Positions 36,352 through 46,130 of a stretch of DNA of 64,000 nucleotides are shown here, in pieces. The DNA is from Streptomyces sannanensis (GTDB lineage: Bacteria; Actinomycetota; Actinomycetes; Streptomycetales; Streptomycetaceae), in contig NZ_BAAAYL010000001.1 in the NCBI RefSeq assembly GCF_039536205.1, positions 2,108,001-2,172,000 of the forward strand. Reading direction: 5' to 3'. Below the pieces are notes generated by a model. That model was not told the origin of the DNA and did not search any database. It saw only the letters and a program-made list of their open reading frames with translations. Positions within the stretch are counted from its first letter, which is position 1, and each line of letters begins with the position of its first letter. Position numbers and translations under genes: made by a program.

Positions 36352-36792
36352 TCAGCGCTTCGCCGACTTGCCCGCCTTCGGGGTGACCAGCCGACTGCCG
36401 GTCCAGTCCTTGCCGGCGTTGATGCTCCTGGTATGCGACAGGCCGGCGGTCTGGGCGGCCTCATTGATGTCGCTCGGCTCGATATAGCCGTCGCGCCCTG
36501 TCTTGGGCGTCATCAGCCAGATGGTGCCGCCCTCGTCGATGAGACCGATGGCATCCACCAGCGCGTCCGTAAGGTCGCCGTCCTCGTCACGGAACCAGAG
36601 CAGAACGACGTCGGCGACGTCGTCGTACTCCTCGTCGACGAGCTCCTCGCCCGTCAGGGCCTCGATGGCCTCACGGAGCTCCTGCTCGACGTCGTCGTCG
36701 TAGCCGATCTCCTGGACCACCTGTCCGGGCTCGAACCCCAGCCGTGCAGCCGGGTTGGTCCGCTCCTCCGCGTGGTCCGCGGTCGCGCTCAC
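36352..36792 (-). CDS. DUF3052 family protein
   Basis: A 146-residue actinobacterial DUF3052 protein. Marks are AARLGFEPGQVVQEIGYDDDVEQELREAIEALTG and LLWFRDEDGDLTDALVDAIGLI, then GTIWLMTPKTGRDGYIEPSDINEAAQTAGL. GTG at 36792 with AGGAGG 6 bases before it is the clear start. The family is nearly always next to aceE in Streptomyces as I recall it. The function is unproven. The acidic, compact domain has no catalytic motif that I can see. Confidence 0.88.
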   Translation of the reverse strand: MSATADHAEERTNPAARLGFEPGQVVQEIGYDDDVEQELREAIEALTGEELVDEEYDDVADVVLLWFRDEDGDLTDALVDAIGLIDEGGTIWLMTPKTGRDGYIEPSDINEAAQTAGLSHTRSINAGKDWTGSRLVTPKAGKSAKR

Positions 36793-36829
36793 GGATTGCC
36801 TCCTGATCATGTTTCGGGGAAGTGCTTCA

Positions 36830-36851
36830 GCCCCGCGCGTACGCGCGGGGC
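36830..36851. promoter_or_regulatory. 22-bp perfect palindrome between DUF3052 and aceE
   Basis: The sequence is its own reverse complement, centred on GTAC with CCCCGCGC arms. It lies 37 bases before the DUF3052 start and about 335 before aceE. It could be a regulator site or an RNA hairpin in the DUF3052 leader. The rest of 36852-37184 shows only a candidate -35 TTGACC at 37076. Confidence 0.5.
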
Positions 36852-37184
36852 ATGGGGCGTAGTCCACACGGGCGGGACGAATCTCGCAAGTACCCGGCCG
36901 TCGAACCCGCCCTTTGGGGGGGGCAGTCTCACCACGCAGGAGCGCCGAAGCACCCCGGGCGGTGATGTGCTGCACTCCATTTAGCCATGTTTACGGAGAT
37001 CTGTGGTTCCGGCAGTCCACATCGGGGCCGAACGGCCTCGGGAACGCATGGTCGGACCGGGCGTAAGGTAGCGAATTGACCGAAGCCTTACGGAGCGAGT
37101 GGTTACCACCCGGTAGAGATGACGTCCGCCTCCCTCCGGTACACGATGGAGGCAACTCGACAGACCCGAGAGCGAAGGAACAGC

Positions 37185-39923
37185 GTGTCCGATCGCAACC
37201 CGATCATCATTGGCGGTCTTCCCAGCCAGGTCCCGGACTTCGATCCGGAGGAGACCCGCGAATGGCTCGACTCGCTCGACGCCGCCGTCGACGAGCGGGG
37301 CCGTGAGCGAGCCCGCTATCTGATGCTGCGGCTGATCGAGCGGGCCCGCGAGAAGCGCGTGGCCGTCCCCGAGATGCGCAGCACGGACTACGTCAACACC
37401 ATCGCGACCAAGGACGAACCGTTCTTCCCCGGCAACGAGGAGACCGAACGCAAGATCCTCAACGCCACCCGCTGGAACGCGGCCGTCATGGTCTCGCGCG
37501 CCCAGCGCCCGGGGATCGGCGTCGGCGGTCACATCGCCACCTTCGCCTCCTCCGCCTCCCTCTACGACGTGGGCTTCAACCACTTCTTCCGGGGCAAGGA
37601 CGAGGGCGACGGCGGCGACCAGATCTTCTTCCAGGGCCACGCCTCCCCCGGTGTCTACGCCCGCGCCTTCCTGCTCGACCGGCTCTCCGAGCGGCAGCTC
37701 GACGCGTTCCGCCAGGAGAAGTCCAAGGCTCCGTACGGTCTGTCCAGCTACCCGCACCCGCGGCTGATGCCGGGCTTCTGGGAGTTCCCGACCGTCTCCA
37801 TGGGCCTGGGCCCGATCGGCGCGATCTACCAGGCGCGGATGAACCGCTACCTGGAGGCGCGCGGCATCGCCGACACCTCCAAGTCGCACGTCTGGGCGTT
37901 CCTCGGCGACGGCGAGATGGACGAGCCCGAGTCGCTCGGCCAGCTGTCCATCGCGGCGCGGGAGGGCCTGGACAATCTGACCTTCGTCGTCAACTGCAAC
38001 CTCCAGCGCCTCGACGGCCCGGTGCGCGGCAACGGAAAGATCATCCAGGAGCTGGAGTCGATCTTCCGGGGTGCCGGCTGGAACGTCATCAAGCTGATCT
38101 GGGACCGCACCTGGGACCCGCTGCTGGCGCAGGACCGCGACGGCATCCTCGTCAACAGGATGAACACCACGCCGGACGGCCAGTTCCAGACGTACGCCAC
38201 CGAGACCGGGGCGTACATCCGCGAGCACTTCTTCGGCGACGACCACCGGCTGCGCCAGATGGTCGAGAACATGACCGACCACCAGATCCTGATGCTGGGA
38301 CGCGGCGGTCACGACCACAGGAAGATCTACGCGGCCTACGCGGCAGCGCTCGCCCACAAGGGCCAGCCGACCGTGATCCTGGCCAAGACCGTCAAGGGCT
38401 GGACGCTGGGCCCGAACTTCGAGGGCCGCAACGCGACCCACCAGATGAAGAAGCTCACGGTCGACGACCTCAAGCGCTTCCGCGACCGGCTGCACCTGCC
38501 GATCGCCGACAAGGACCTCGAGGACGGCCTGCCGCCGTACTACCACCCGGGCCGGAACTCCGAGGAGATCCAGTACATGCACGACCGCCGCAAGGCGCTG
38601 GGCGGGTACGTCCCCACCCGTGTCGTGCGGTCCAAGCCGCTGGCGCTCCCGGACGACAAGACCTACGCGGCCGTGAGGAAGGGATCCGGTCAGCAGTCCA
38701 TCGCCACCACCATGGCGTTCGTCCGGCTGCTGAAGGACCTCATGCGGGACAAGGAGATCGGCAAGCGCTTCGTGCTGATCGCGCCCGATGAGTACCGCAC
38801 CTTCGGTATGGACTCGTTCTTCCCGAGCGCGAAGATCTACAACCCGCTGGGGCAGCAGTACGAGGCCGTGGACCGCGATCTGCTGCTGGCGTACAAGGAG
38901 TCGCCGACCGGCCAGATGCTGCACGACGGCATCTCCGAGGCCGGCTGCACCGCCTCGCTGATCGCCGCGGGCTCGGCCTACGCCACCCACGGCGAGCCGC
39001 TGATCCCGGTGTACGTCTTCTACTCGATGTTCGGCTTCCAGCGCACCGGCGACCAGTTCTGGCAGATGGCCGACCAGTTGGCGCGCGGCTTCGTGCTCGG
39101 CGCGACCGCGGGACGTACCACCCTGACGGGTGAGGGTCTGCAGCACGCCGACGGTCACTCCCAGCTGCTCGCCTCGACCAACCCGGGCTGTGTCGCCTAC
39201 GACCCGGCTTTCGGCTTCGAGATCGCGCACATCATCAAGGACGGTCTGCGCAGGATGTACGGCGAGAGCGCCGAATTCCCCCACGGGGAGGACGTCTTCT
39301 ACTACCTGACCGTCTACAACGAGCCGATCCAGCACCCCGCCGAGCCGGCCGATGTCGACGTCGAGGGCATCCTCAAGGGCCTCTACCGCTTCCGGGCGGG
39401 CGACCACGGCACCATCCCGGCACAGATCATGGCGTCCGGTGTGGCCGTGCCGTGGGCCCTGGAGGCCCAGCGGATCCTCGCCGAGGAGTGGAACGTCAGG
39501 GCGGACGTCTGGTCGGCGACCTCCTGGAACGAGCTGCGCCGCGAGGCCGTCGAGGTGGACGAGTTCAACCTGCTCCACCCGGAGGAGGAGCAGCGCGTCC
39601 CGTACGTCACGCGGAAGCTCTCCGGCGTCGAGGGCCCGTTCGTGGCTGTCTCGGACTGGATGCGCAGCGTGCCGGACCAGATCTCGCGCTGGGTGCCCGG
39701 TCCGTACACCTCGCTGGGCGCGGACGGCTTCGGCTTCGCGGACACCCGTGGCGCCGCCCGCCGCTACTTCCACATCGACGCGCAGTCGATCGTGCTGGCG
39801 GTGCTGACGGAGCTCGCCAGGGCGGGCCGGATGGACCGCTCGGTGCTGAAGACCGCGGTGGACCGCTACCGGCTGCTGGACGTCTCGGCCGCCGAACCGG
39901 GCGCGGCCGGCGGCGACGCGTAG
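37185..39923 (+). CDS. aceE: Pyruvate dehydrogenase E1 component, homodimeric type
   Basis: A 912-residue thiamine-diphosphate enzyme that decarboxylates pyruvate and acylates the E2 lipoyl group, feeding acetyl-CoA to the TCA cycle and fatty acid synthesis. The ThDP/Mg motif is [12 protein letters not shown] then [15 protein letters not shown] (GDG...N-C-N). Substrate loops include [30 protein letters not shown] and [11 protein letters not shown]. Length and sequence are those of the single-chain AceE family. I prefer GTG at 37185 (GAAGGA upstream, start [14 protein letters not shown]); ATGs at 37119 or 37146 would add 13-22 unlikely residues. Confidence 0.97.
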   Translation: MSDRNPIIIGGLPSQVPDFDPEETREWLDSLDAAVDERGRERARYLMLRLIERAREKRVAVPEMRSTDYVNTIATKDEPFFPGNEETERKILNATRWNAAVMVSRAQRPGIGVGGHIATFASSASLYDVGFNHFFRGKDEGDGGDQIFFQGHASPGVYARAFLLDRLSERQLDAFRQEKSKAPYGLSSYPHPRLMPGFWEFPTVSMGLGPIGAIYQARMNRYLEARGIADTSKSHVWAFLGDGEMDEPESLGQLSIAAREGLDNLTFVVNCNLQRLDGPVRGNGKIIQELESIFRGAGWNVIKLIWDRTWDPLLAQDRDGILVNRMNTTPDGQFQTYATETGAYIREHFFGDDHRLRQMVENMTDHQILMLGRGGHDHRKIYAAYAAALAHKGQPTVILAKTVKGWTLGPNFEGRNATHQMKKLTVDDLKRFRDRLHLPIADKDLEDGLPPYYHPGRNSEEIQYMHDRRKALGGYVPTRVVRSKPLALPDDKTYAAVRKGSGQQSIATTMAFVRLLKDLMRDKEIGKRFVLIAPDEYRTFGMDSFFPSAKIYNPLGQQYEAVDRDLLLAYKESPTGQMLHDGISEAGCTASLIAAGSAYATHGEPLIPVYVFYSMFGFQRTGDQFWQMADQLARGFVLGATAGRTTLTGEGLQHADGHSQLLASTNPGCVAYDPAFGFEIAHIIKDGLRRMYGESAEFPHGEDVFYYLTVYNEPIQHPAEPADVDVEGILKGLYRFRAGDHGTIPAQIMASGVAVPWALEAQRILAEEWNVRADVWSATSWNELRREAVEVDEFNLLHPEEEQRVPYVTRKLSGVEGPFVAVSDWMRSVPDQISRWVPGPYTSLGADGFGFADTRGAARRYFHIDAQSIVLAVLTELARAGRMDRSVLKTAVDRYRLLDVSAAEPGAAGGDA

Positions 39924-39930
39924 CGCTTGC

Positions 39931-39968
39931 GGTGAAAGGGCAGTGGGGCGGTCCCGCCGCCCTTCACC
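39931..39968 (+). terminator. aceE terminator
   Basis: GGTGAAAGGGC and GCCCTTCACC pair around a GC-rich loop, starting 8 bases after the aceE stop. Confidence 0.7.
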
Positions 39969-39978
39969 GTTCCCTGGC

Positions 39979-40863
39979 ATGCGTCGCATGAAGGACCAAC
40001 CCGCGCAGATCCGCTGGGAGCGGTACACCCAAGGGCCGCTGCTGGGGCTGGCTTTGGCCTTCGGTGTCGCGTACGCCGTACCGGTCGTGGCACCGGACGC
40101 GGACCGCCGGGTGCACGACATCTGCACGGGTGTCGAGTGGGTGGTGTGGGGCGCCTTCGCCGTCGACTACGCCGTACGGCTGGTGCTGGCGCCCGGCAAG
40201 TGGTCGTTCGTACGCGGCCATCCGCTGGACGCGTTCGCGGTGCTGCTGCCACTGGTCCAGCCGCTGCGGCTGCTGCGGGTCGTCTCCACGCTGCTGCTGG
40301 TGGGACGGCGGGCCCGGATGGCGCCCCAGATAACGCTCACGACGTATGTCGCGGGCGCGGTGGTGGGGCTGATGATGTTCGGCTCGCTCGCCGTGCTCCA
40401 TGTCGAACGGGACGCCCCGAACGGCAACATCAAGACGCTGGGCGACGCGGTGTGGTGGTCCTTCACCACGATGACGACGGTCGGCTACGGCGACCACGCG
40501 CCCACCACCGGACTGGGCCGGGTCCTCGCGGTGGGCCTGATGCTGTCGGGCATCGCACTGCTGGGTGTGGTCACCGCCAACATCGCGGCGTGGTTCATCG
40601 CCCGCTTCGAACGCGACGACGCGGAGGAACGCCATCAGACGGCGCTCCTGGAGGCGCTGACGCGTGAGGTCGGCGAACTGCGCGGGCAGGTGGCCGAGCT
40701 GGCCGCGTCCGCCGCCCCCGCGGGTCGCGGACCGGGGTGCGTGTGCGGCGGACTTCTCCCCCGCCCCGCCCCTTCCCGGGACCCCGGCACGGCCCTGGAC
40801 CCTCCCCCGGCCACCGCTGGGGGTCCTCCCGGTCCCCCATCGCCGGACGGCCTCGATTCCTGA
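39979..40863 (+). CDS. Two-pore-motif-type potassium channel protein
   Basis: A 294-residue membrane protein. The pore helix and selectivity filter are WWSFTTMTTVGYGDHAPTTGLGRVLA (T-V-G-Y-G). Upstream helices include an Arg-bearing segment LRLLRVVSTLLLVGRRARM, like the S4 of voltage-gated channels. GVVTANIAAWFIARFE closes the pore. The C-terminal 60 residues are Pro-rich and hydrophilic. ATGs at 39979 and 39988 are both possible; neither has a clear ribosome site. It follows aceE by 55 bases across a terminator. Confidence 0.85.
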   Translation: MRRMKDQPAQIRWERYTQGPLLGLALAFGVAYAVPVVAPDADRRVHDICTGVEWVVWGAFAVDYAVRLVLAPGKWSFVRGHPLDAFAVLLPLVQPLRLLRVVSTLLLVGRRARMAPQITLTTYVAGAVVGLMMFGSLAVLHVERDAPNGNIKTLGDAVWWSFTTMTTVGYGDHAPTTGLGRVLAVGLMLSGIALLGVVTANIAAWFIARFERDDAEERHQTALLEALTREVGELRGQVAELAASAAPAGRGPGCVCGGLLPRPAPSRDPGTALDPPPATAGGPPGPPSPDGLDS

Positions 40864-40980
40864 GACCGTCCGGCACACTCGGGCCGATTCGACGGTGGTC
40901 GTCACGTTCGAGTCGGTGTTCGTCCGTGGACACCGCGGCCGGACCGGCGGTGGACGGTGGCCCTGGCCGGGGCGGCCTTC

Positions 40981-41343
40981 TCACCGCTCCCAGATCTTGA
41001 AGGCCCGCACCCGGTACGGGGACTGCGGCACCCAGGTGCCGTCGCCCGGGTAGGTCTGGAACTCGCCGGTCTCCGCGCACTCCGCGGACTGGTAGGTGGT
41101 CACCGGGCGGCCCGTGCGGTTGGCGAGGGCCAGCGCGCCGCTGCCCGTCGGCAGCGTCACGCAGCTTTCGATGTCGGTGCCGGACAGCTCATGGCTCCGC
41201 TTCGTCCCCTTGAAGTCCGCCTTCTCCCAGAGGCACAGCTCACCCGGCGCGCAGACGCCGAGCGTGGGCGGGGCGGCGGTGGCCGTGCTCCCGGGCAGCA
41301 GGACGGCGGCGGCCAGGGCGGCCGCGAGAACAGTCGTACGCAT
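40981..41343 (-). CDS. Secreted peptidase inhibitor family I36 protein
   Basis: A 120-residue exported protein. Signal peptide MRTTVLAAALAAAVLLPGSTATA, then CAPGELCLWEKADFKGTKRSHELSGTDIESC, which is the I36/beta-gamma-crystallin-like pattern with four to six Cys. I chose the second ATG (41343) because GGGG lies 9 bases before it; the first ATG abuts that site. I36 members (for example SMI) inhibit metalloproteinases, though many are of unknown activity. Confidence 0.8.
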   Translation of the reverse strand: MRTTVLAAALAAAVLLPGSTATAAPPTLGVCAPGELCLWEKADFKGTKRSHELSGTDIESCVTLPTGSGALALANRTGRPVTTYQSAECAETGEFQTYPGDGTWVPQSPYRVRAFKIWER

Positions 41344-41441
41344 ATGGATCATCCCCGTGGTCGTGCGGATCGGACATCCGCACCCTGGCCCGTCCCCGGG
41401 GCCCGGCGGAAGATCTGTCCGCAGGGTCCACCCTGATGGGC

Positions 41442-41475
41442 GACAGCCCCGCCGGAACCGTCCGACGGGGCTGTC
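41442..41475 (-). terminator. Terminator after the MFS gene
   Basis: GACAGCCCCG (41442-41451) pairs exactly with CGGGGCTGTC (41466-41475). It lies 19 bases past the stop of the leftward MFS gene. Confidence 0.75.
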
Positions 41476-41493
41476 ACTCTTACGGGGTCGACG

Positions 41494-43107
41494 TCAGATG
41501 TGGGCGCCGCCCGCCGCCGCGTCCGCGTTCTGACCGCGCTTGGTGAACAGGGCGACCACCGCCGCGAGGACGGCCACGACACCGGCGACGGTGAAGGCGA
41601 GGCCCATACCGGAGACGAACGTGTCATGGATGACGTCGCTGATCCGGCCGGCGATCTCCGGGGTCATGCCGGGCGCCTTGGCCACCTCCGGCGGCACCGC
41701 GCCGAATTCGGCGGCCGCCTCGAGCCGCGGGTCGGGCGGGACGGGGATGCCTGCCTCCTTCCAGTTCCCGGCGAAGTCGGAGCTGACCTTGGACGACATC
41801 ACCGCGCCCAGTACGGCCGTGCCGAGGCTGCCGCCGACCTGCATCGCGGCCTGCTGCAGACCGCCCGCGACGCCGGAGAGCTCCAGCGGGGCGTTGCCGA
41901 CGATGACCTCGGTGGCGCCGACCATGACCGGTGCCAGGCCGAGGCCGAGCAGGGCGAACCAGATCGACATGGTGAGCGTGCCGGTGTCGGTCGTCAGCCG
42001 GGACATGCCGAACATGGCGACCGCGGTGAGGACCATGCCTCCGACCAGCGGGACACGCGGCCCGAACTTGGTGATCAGTGCTCCCGCGACCGGCGACGAC
42101 ACGATCATCATGGCGGTCAGCGGCAGCAGCCGCAGACCGCTGTCGACGGGGCTCAGGCCGTGCACGCCCTGGAGATAGAAGGTCACGAAGAACAGCCCGC
42201 CCATGAAGGCGAACGCCATCAGCACCATCAGCACCGTGCCGGCGGACAACGGTACGGACCGGAACAGGCCCAGCGGGACCAGGGGCTCGCTCACCCTGGT
42301 CTGCCAGAAGGCGAAGGCCGCGAACAGGACCGCCGAGGCGGCGAGCCACGCCCAGGTGCGGCCGTCTGCCCAGCCCCACTTCTCACCGGCCTTGATGATC
42401 GCCCAGATCAGGGAGAACATCGCGCCGGAAAGCAGCAGGATGCCGAGGATGTCGAACGACCGCGGCGCGTTCTGCGCACGGTGGTCCTTGAGGATGACCA
42501 GTCCCAGCGCCAGCGCGAGGACGCCGACCGGCACATTGACGAAGAAGACCGACTGCCAGCTGACATGCTCCACGAGCAGACCGCCGATGATCGGGCCGCC
42601 CGCGGTCGACGCGCCGATGACCATGCCCCAGATGCCGATGGCCATGTTGAGCTTCTCGGCCGGGAAGGTGGCCCGCAGCAGCCCCAGCGCGGCCGGCATC
42701 AGCAGCGCGCCGAAGAGACCCTGGAGCACCCGGAAGGCGATCACCAGGGAGATGCTCTGGGAGAGACCGATGGCCCCCGAGGCGGCGGCGAAGCCGGTGA
42801 CGCCGATCAGGAAGGTCTGCCGGTGCCCGAAGCGGTCACCGAGCTTGCCCGCGGTGATCAGCGCGACGGCGAGCGCGAGGAGGTAGCCGTTGGTGATCCA
42901 CTGGACATCGGCGAGCGAGGCGCCGAGGTCCTTCTGAATGGCGGGGTTGGCGATCGCGACGATGGTGCCGTCGAGCGCGACCATCATCACCCCGACGGCC
43001 ACGGTGAACAGAGAGAACCAGGGGTGCCCCCGCAGCCCCCCGGCGGGCGTCGGCGACGGGGAGTCCTGCGACGCCCTTTCCTTTTCGACTGTGGTCTGAC
43101 TAGTCAT
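41494..43107 (-). CDS. DHA2-family MFS drug transporter
   Basis: A 537-residue pump with 14 predicted helices. VALDGTIVAIANPAIQKDLG in helix 1 is the DHA2 form, and GKLGDRFGHRQTFLIG is motif A. FQVLQGLFGALLMPAALGL-like and GPIIGGLLVEHVSWQSVFFVNVPVG are motif B/C segments. It is closest in style to tetracenomycin (TcmA) and EmrB exporters. It is divergent from the TetR gene at 43195 with a palindrome between them, so TetR very likely represses it. The ATG at 43107 has no good ribosome site. Confidence 0.93.
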   Translation of the reverse strand: MTSQTTVEKERASQDSPSPTPAGGLRGHPWFSLFTVAVGVMMVALDGTIVAIANPAIQKDLGASLADVQWITNGYLLALAVALITAGKLGDRFGHRQTFLIGVTGFAAASGAIGLSQSISLVIAFRVLQGLFGALLMPAALGLLRATFPAEKLNMAIGIWGMVIGASTAGGPIIGGLLVEHVSWQSVFFVNVPVGVLALALGLVILKDHRAQNAPRSFDILGILLLSGAMFSLIWAIIKAGEKWGWADGRTWAWLAASAVLFAAFAFWQTRVSEPLVPLGLFRSVPLSAGTVLMVLMAFAFMGGLFFVTFYLQGVHGLSPVDSGLRLLPLTAMMIVSSPVAGALITKFGPRVPLVGGMVLTAVAMFGMSRLTTDTGTLTMSIWFALLGLGLAPVMVGATEVIVGNAPLELSGVAGGLQQAAMQVGGSLGTAVLGAVMSSKVSSDFAGNWKEAGIPVPPDPRLEAAAEFGAVPPEVAKAPGMTPEIAGRISDVIHDTFVSGMGLAFTVAGVVAVLAAVVALFTKRGQNADAAAGGAHI

Positions 43108-43120
43108 ATGACGAGGCTAA

Positions 43121-43135
43121 TGTCAGCCACTGACA
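43121..43135. promoter_or_regulatory. TetR operator between MFS and tetR
   Basis: TGTCAGCCACTGACA is a perfect palindrome with a 3-base centre. TTGACA (43137-43142), a consensus -35 box for the rightward gene, abuts it. Binding would block both divergent promoters. Confidence 0.7.
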
Positions 43136-43194
43136 GTTGACAAAGCGAATCACTAGTCGGTCACTGTCTTCCTGCTCACAGTTAGGGTTCAGCC

Positions 43195-43851
43195 ATGGAA
43201 CACCAGGTGGCAGCCACACCGGCGGGGCTGCGCGAACGCAAGAAACAGCGCACCCGTGACGCCCTGCTGCGTGTCGCGCTCGAACTCTTCACCACCCAGG
43301 GGTACGAGCGGACGACCGTCGACGAGATCGCCGCCGCCGTGGAAGTGTCGCAGCGCACCTTCTTCCGCTACTTCGCGAACAAGGAAGAGGCCGCCTTCGC
43401 CGTCCAGGAGACGGTGGAGTCGCACTTCGTCGGCGCCCTTCGCGACCGCCCGGCACAGGAGAGCCCGTTCGAGGCCATGCACAACGCGGTCCTGACCGCA
43501 TGGGCCTCCCTGGAGGAGATACTCGCGCCGACGGTGCCGGTCGAGCTCTACCTGCGTACATACAAGGTGATCGAGTCGACGCCCGCCCTGCTCGCCGAGC
43601 ATCTGCGCCGCTCGACCGAGCTGGAGGAGGAGATCGCCCGGCTGATCGCGGAACGCGAGGGCCTCGACATGGACACCGATCCGCGGCCCCGGGTCGCCGT
43701 GGCGGCGTTCGTCGGGGTGATGCGCGTGACGGGCCGCCTGTGGGGCCAGGGAGGGGATCCCGGCATCGAGGCCATGCGCGAGCTGACCGAGCGCTATCTC
43801 GACCACCTCACCCCCGCCCTGGCCACGGACTGGCGTCGGCGGCCCACCTGA
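43195..43851 (+). CDS. TetR-family repressor, likely of the divergent pump
   Basis: A 218-residue regulator. The DNA-binding domain is RTRDALLRVALELFTTQGYERTTVDEIAAAVEVSQRTFFRYFANKEEAAF (residues about 19-68), typical of TetR_N. The remaining 150 residues form the ligand/dimer domain. The ATG at 43195 follows the divergent control region. Its position and palindromic operator suggest drug-responsive repression of the pump and of itself, like TcmR. Confidence 0.92.
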   Translation: MEHQVAATPAGLRERKKQRTRDALLRVALELFTTQGYERTTVDEIAAAVEVSQRTFFRYFANKEEAAFAVQETVESHFVGALRDRPAQESPFEAMHNAVLTAWASLEEILAPTVPVELYLRTYKVIESTPALLAEHLRRSTELEEEIARLIAEREGLDMDTDPRPRVAVAAFVGVMRVTGRLWGQGGDPGIEAMRELTERYLDHLTPALATDWRRRPT

Positions 43852-43980
43852 GCGACACGCCTCGGAGCGTGCGCCCGCGCGTGCGGAACACCACGGATGG
43901 CGTAACCCACTCGCGGCTCAAACGTGATCCACGTCACCGTTTTTCCGGTCACCGCCACCGGTCTCCTAGTGTGTCCCGCA

Positions 43981-45213
43981 GTGACTTCCTTCGACTCCGC
44001 CCCCAGCCTCAGCATGTCGCGCGCACTGCTGGCCCTGGCCGTGGTGCTGCTCATGCTGGCCACCACGGGCTGGACCGCCATTCACCGCGAGCCGACGGAC
44101 GGGGCCTCACGCGACGCCGCGCTCGCCGCCTGGGAGCGGGGCGGTGTCGCGGGCCGGAAGCTGCCCGATCCCGAGGCGCCACCGCGGGTCATCGCGTCCT
44201 TCTTCGCAACGCTCGTCCCGGCCGGGCGGGCCCGGCTCGCCGAGCGGTACCCCCTGGTCGTCGGCAACCTCAACGGCGCCCCGGTGGCCCTGCGCTACCG
44301 CGCCAACCACATCGCGCTCGAGCAGGCGCGCACGATGGAGAAGCGGCGGATGCGCGACCGGCGGCTCTCGCCCGACGGCCGCCACCAGGCGAGCCGCCGG
44401 ATGCACCGCTTCGAGTCGCTGCTGGAACCCGGACGGCAGATCCTCGCCTTCGACCCCGGTGGGGACGGGCGGGTCGCGGAGGTCTTCGGCGATCTCGGCC
44501 GCGCCCGCCGCGTGTCGGTGATCGTCCCCGGGGTCGACACGAACGTACTGACCTTCGAGCGCAGCCGGCGCAAGTACACCGCGCCCGTCGGCATGGCCGA
44601 GTCGCTGTACGCGGCCGAACGCTCCGCGAGTCCCGGCGCCCTCCCCCAGGGCCGTATCGCGGTGATCGCCTGGGCCGACTACACCTCGCCCGACGGCGTC
44701 GGCATGGACGCGGCCGTCGGCAAGCTCGCCGAGGACGGCGCGGTACGGCTCGGCGCGCTGGTCGGCGGACTGCCCGGCACCGCCCCGGTGTCGCTGTTCT
44801 GCCACAGCTACGGCTCGGTGCTGTGCGGGGTCGCCGCCCGGCGTCTGCCGCCGAGGGTCACCGACATCGCGGTCGCGGGCAGCCCGGGCATGCGGGCCGA
44901 CAGCGCCCGGGGACTGCGGAGCACGGCCCGGGTGTGGGCCATGCGGGATGCCGACGACTGGATCCAGGACGTGCCCTACCTGGAGGTCGGCGTCTTCGGC
45001 CATGGCGCCGACCCGGTGTCCTCCGCGTTCGGTGCCCGGGTGCTCTCGTCGAAGGGGGCGATCGGTCACACCGGCTATTTCGAGCCGGGCACCGAAAGCC
45101 TGCGCAACTTCGCCGCGATCGGGGTCGGCGCGTACGACGAGGTGAGCTGTGCGAGCGGCGGCACTGCGTGCCGGAGTGGATTTTCCGGTCCGGCGGAGCT
45201 CCCACGCGCGTAG
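43981..45213 (+). CDS. DUF1023 alpha/beta-hydrolase, membrane-anchored
   Basis: A 410-residue protein. Residues 12-35 form a hydrophobic anchor (RALLALAVVLLMLATTGW). The hydrolase region has RVSVIVPGVDTNVLTFERSRRKY and the nucleophile elbow SLFCHSYGSVLCG (H-S-Y-G), then GSPGMRADSA and MRDADDWIQDVPYL with the acid, and GHTGYFEPGT with the His. This is the DUF1023 layout. I chose GTG at 43981 (VTSFDSAPSLS); a longer frame reaches back to 43924. The substrate is unknown; a secreted-side esterase or lipase role is likely. Confidence 0.82.
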   Translation: MTSFDSAPSLSMSRALLALAVVLLMLATTGWTAIHREPTDGASRDAALAAWERGGVAGRKLPDPEAPPRVIASFFATLVPAGRARLAERYPLVVGNLNGAPVALRYRANHIALEQARTMEKRRMRDRRLSPDGRHQASRRMHRFESLLEPGRQILAFDPGGDGRVAEVFGDLGRARRVSVIVPGVDTNVLTFERSRRKYTAPVGMAESLYAAERSASPGALPQGRIAVIAWADYTSPDGVGMDAAVGKLAEDGAVRLGALVGGLPGTAPVSLFCHSYGSVLCGVAARRLPPRVTDIAVAGSPGMRADSARGLRSTARVWAMRDADDWIQDVPYLEVGVFGHGADPVSSAFGARVLSSKGAIGHTGYFEPGTESLRNFAAIGVGAYDEVSCASGGTACRSGFSGPAELPRA

Positions 45214-45278
45214 AAGACGGCGGATCGGGCCCTGCGCCGAGGGTTACGCACGGGCGTACGCCGCCTACGATGAGGCGC

Positions 45279-46130
45279 ATGGGTGATGTGCTGGCCGGAA
45301 TTCATGCCACCTGGGAGTTCGAGCCGGACTCCGTGCTCATCCGCTTCGAACGGGGGATCCGCACGCCGAAGCTCCTCCAGGCGCTGCGGGAACGGCACAT
45401 ACCCCACGAAGCGCTGTCCTCCGTGACCCTGACCCGGGGCAAGCGCGGCACGGTCGTCCTGCACGCGGTGCCACGGCCGGGCGCCGACCCGCTGATGGAG
45501 GCCGCGGCCGGCCAGCTCAAGCAAGTCTGCGACCCGTACCGGCTGGTGCTGCCGGCCGAGCGCGAGACCCTCGCCGACTACTACGCCGACGAGCTGCGCG
45601 CGCTGCTCCCGGCGGACGCCTCCACCCCGGCGGGGCGGTTCCTGGTGGCCGCTCCCGCGGCGCCGCAGCACTTCAAGGCGTACGACGGGAAGGCGTCCTT
45701 CGACGGCTCACAGGTCGTCTTCCGGTGGTTCTGGACCGGCGCCTCCTCCGCCAAGTGGAAGGCCGGCGACCAGACCTTTCCGGTCGGTGAGCTGAGCGGC
45801 GTCGAATGGCGCTCCCCCGAGGTGTTCGACGGCCACCTGCGGCTGCTGCGGCGCGCCGCCGACGGATCGGCGCAGGCGGACCAGGACCCGGCAGCGGTCG
45901 TCTTCGGCCTCGGGTACGGGCCGGTCCACGAGTCGCTGCCGTTCGCCGCGGCCGTTCTGGAGGCGGTGCGGGCCACGAGCGCGGCCCCCGTCCACGCCGG
46001 GCACGCCGCCCGGCCGGCCCCTGCCGACATCGCGGACCGCATCCGTCACCTGGGCGAACTGCACCGTGCGGGCCTGGTGACGGACGAGGAGTTCACGGCG
46101 AAGAAGGCGGAACTCCTGGCGGAACTGTAA
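45279..46130 (+). CDS. DUF4429 protein with C-terminal SHOCT domain
   Basis: A 283-residue protein. Two beta-rich DUF4429 units: ATWEFEPDSVLIRFERGIRTPKLLQALRERHIPHEALSSV, and KAYDGKASFDGSQVVFRWFWTG with FPVGELSGVEWRSPE. The end DRIRHLGELHRAGLVTDEEFTAKKAELLAEL is a SHOCT motif. No catalytic residue is visible. ATG at 45279 is preceded by TACGAT, a possible -10 box, so the leader is short. It converges on the broken merR gene with an 85-base overlap. Confidence 0.88.
   Translation: MGDVLAGIHATWEFEPDSVLIRFERGIRTPKLLQALRERHIPHEALSSVTLTRGKRGTVVLHAVPRPGADPLMEAAAGQLKQVCDPYRLVLPAERETLADYYADELRALLPADASTPAGRFLVAAPAAPQHFKAYDGKASFDGSQVVFRWFWTGASSAKWKAGDQTFPVGELSGVEWRSPEVFDGHLRLLRRAADGSAQADQDPAAVVFGLGYGPVHESLPFAAAVLEAVRATSAAPVHAGHAARPAPADIADRIRHLGELHRAGLVTDEEFTAKKAELLAEL

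Noticed and set aside
36981..40127. A 1048-codon open frame on the minus strand opposite aceE
   Set aside because: It is the antisense shadow of aceE caused by high-GC codon bias. It is Val/Gly/Asp/Arg-rich without any domain, while aceE is unmistakable.
41500..43140. A 546-codon rightward frame opposite the DHA2 pump
   Set aside because: Composition is Asp/Gly/Arg/Glu-rich shadow of the membrane protein on the other strand.
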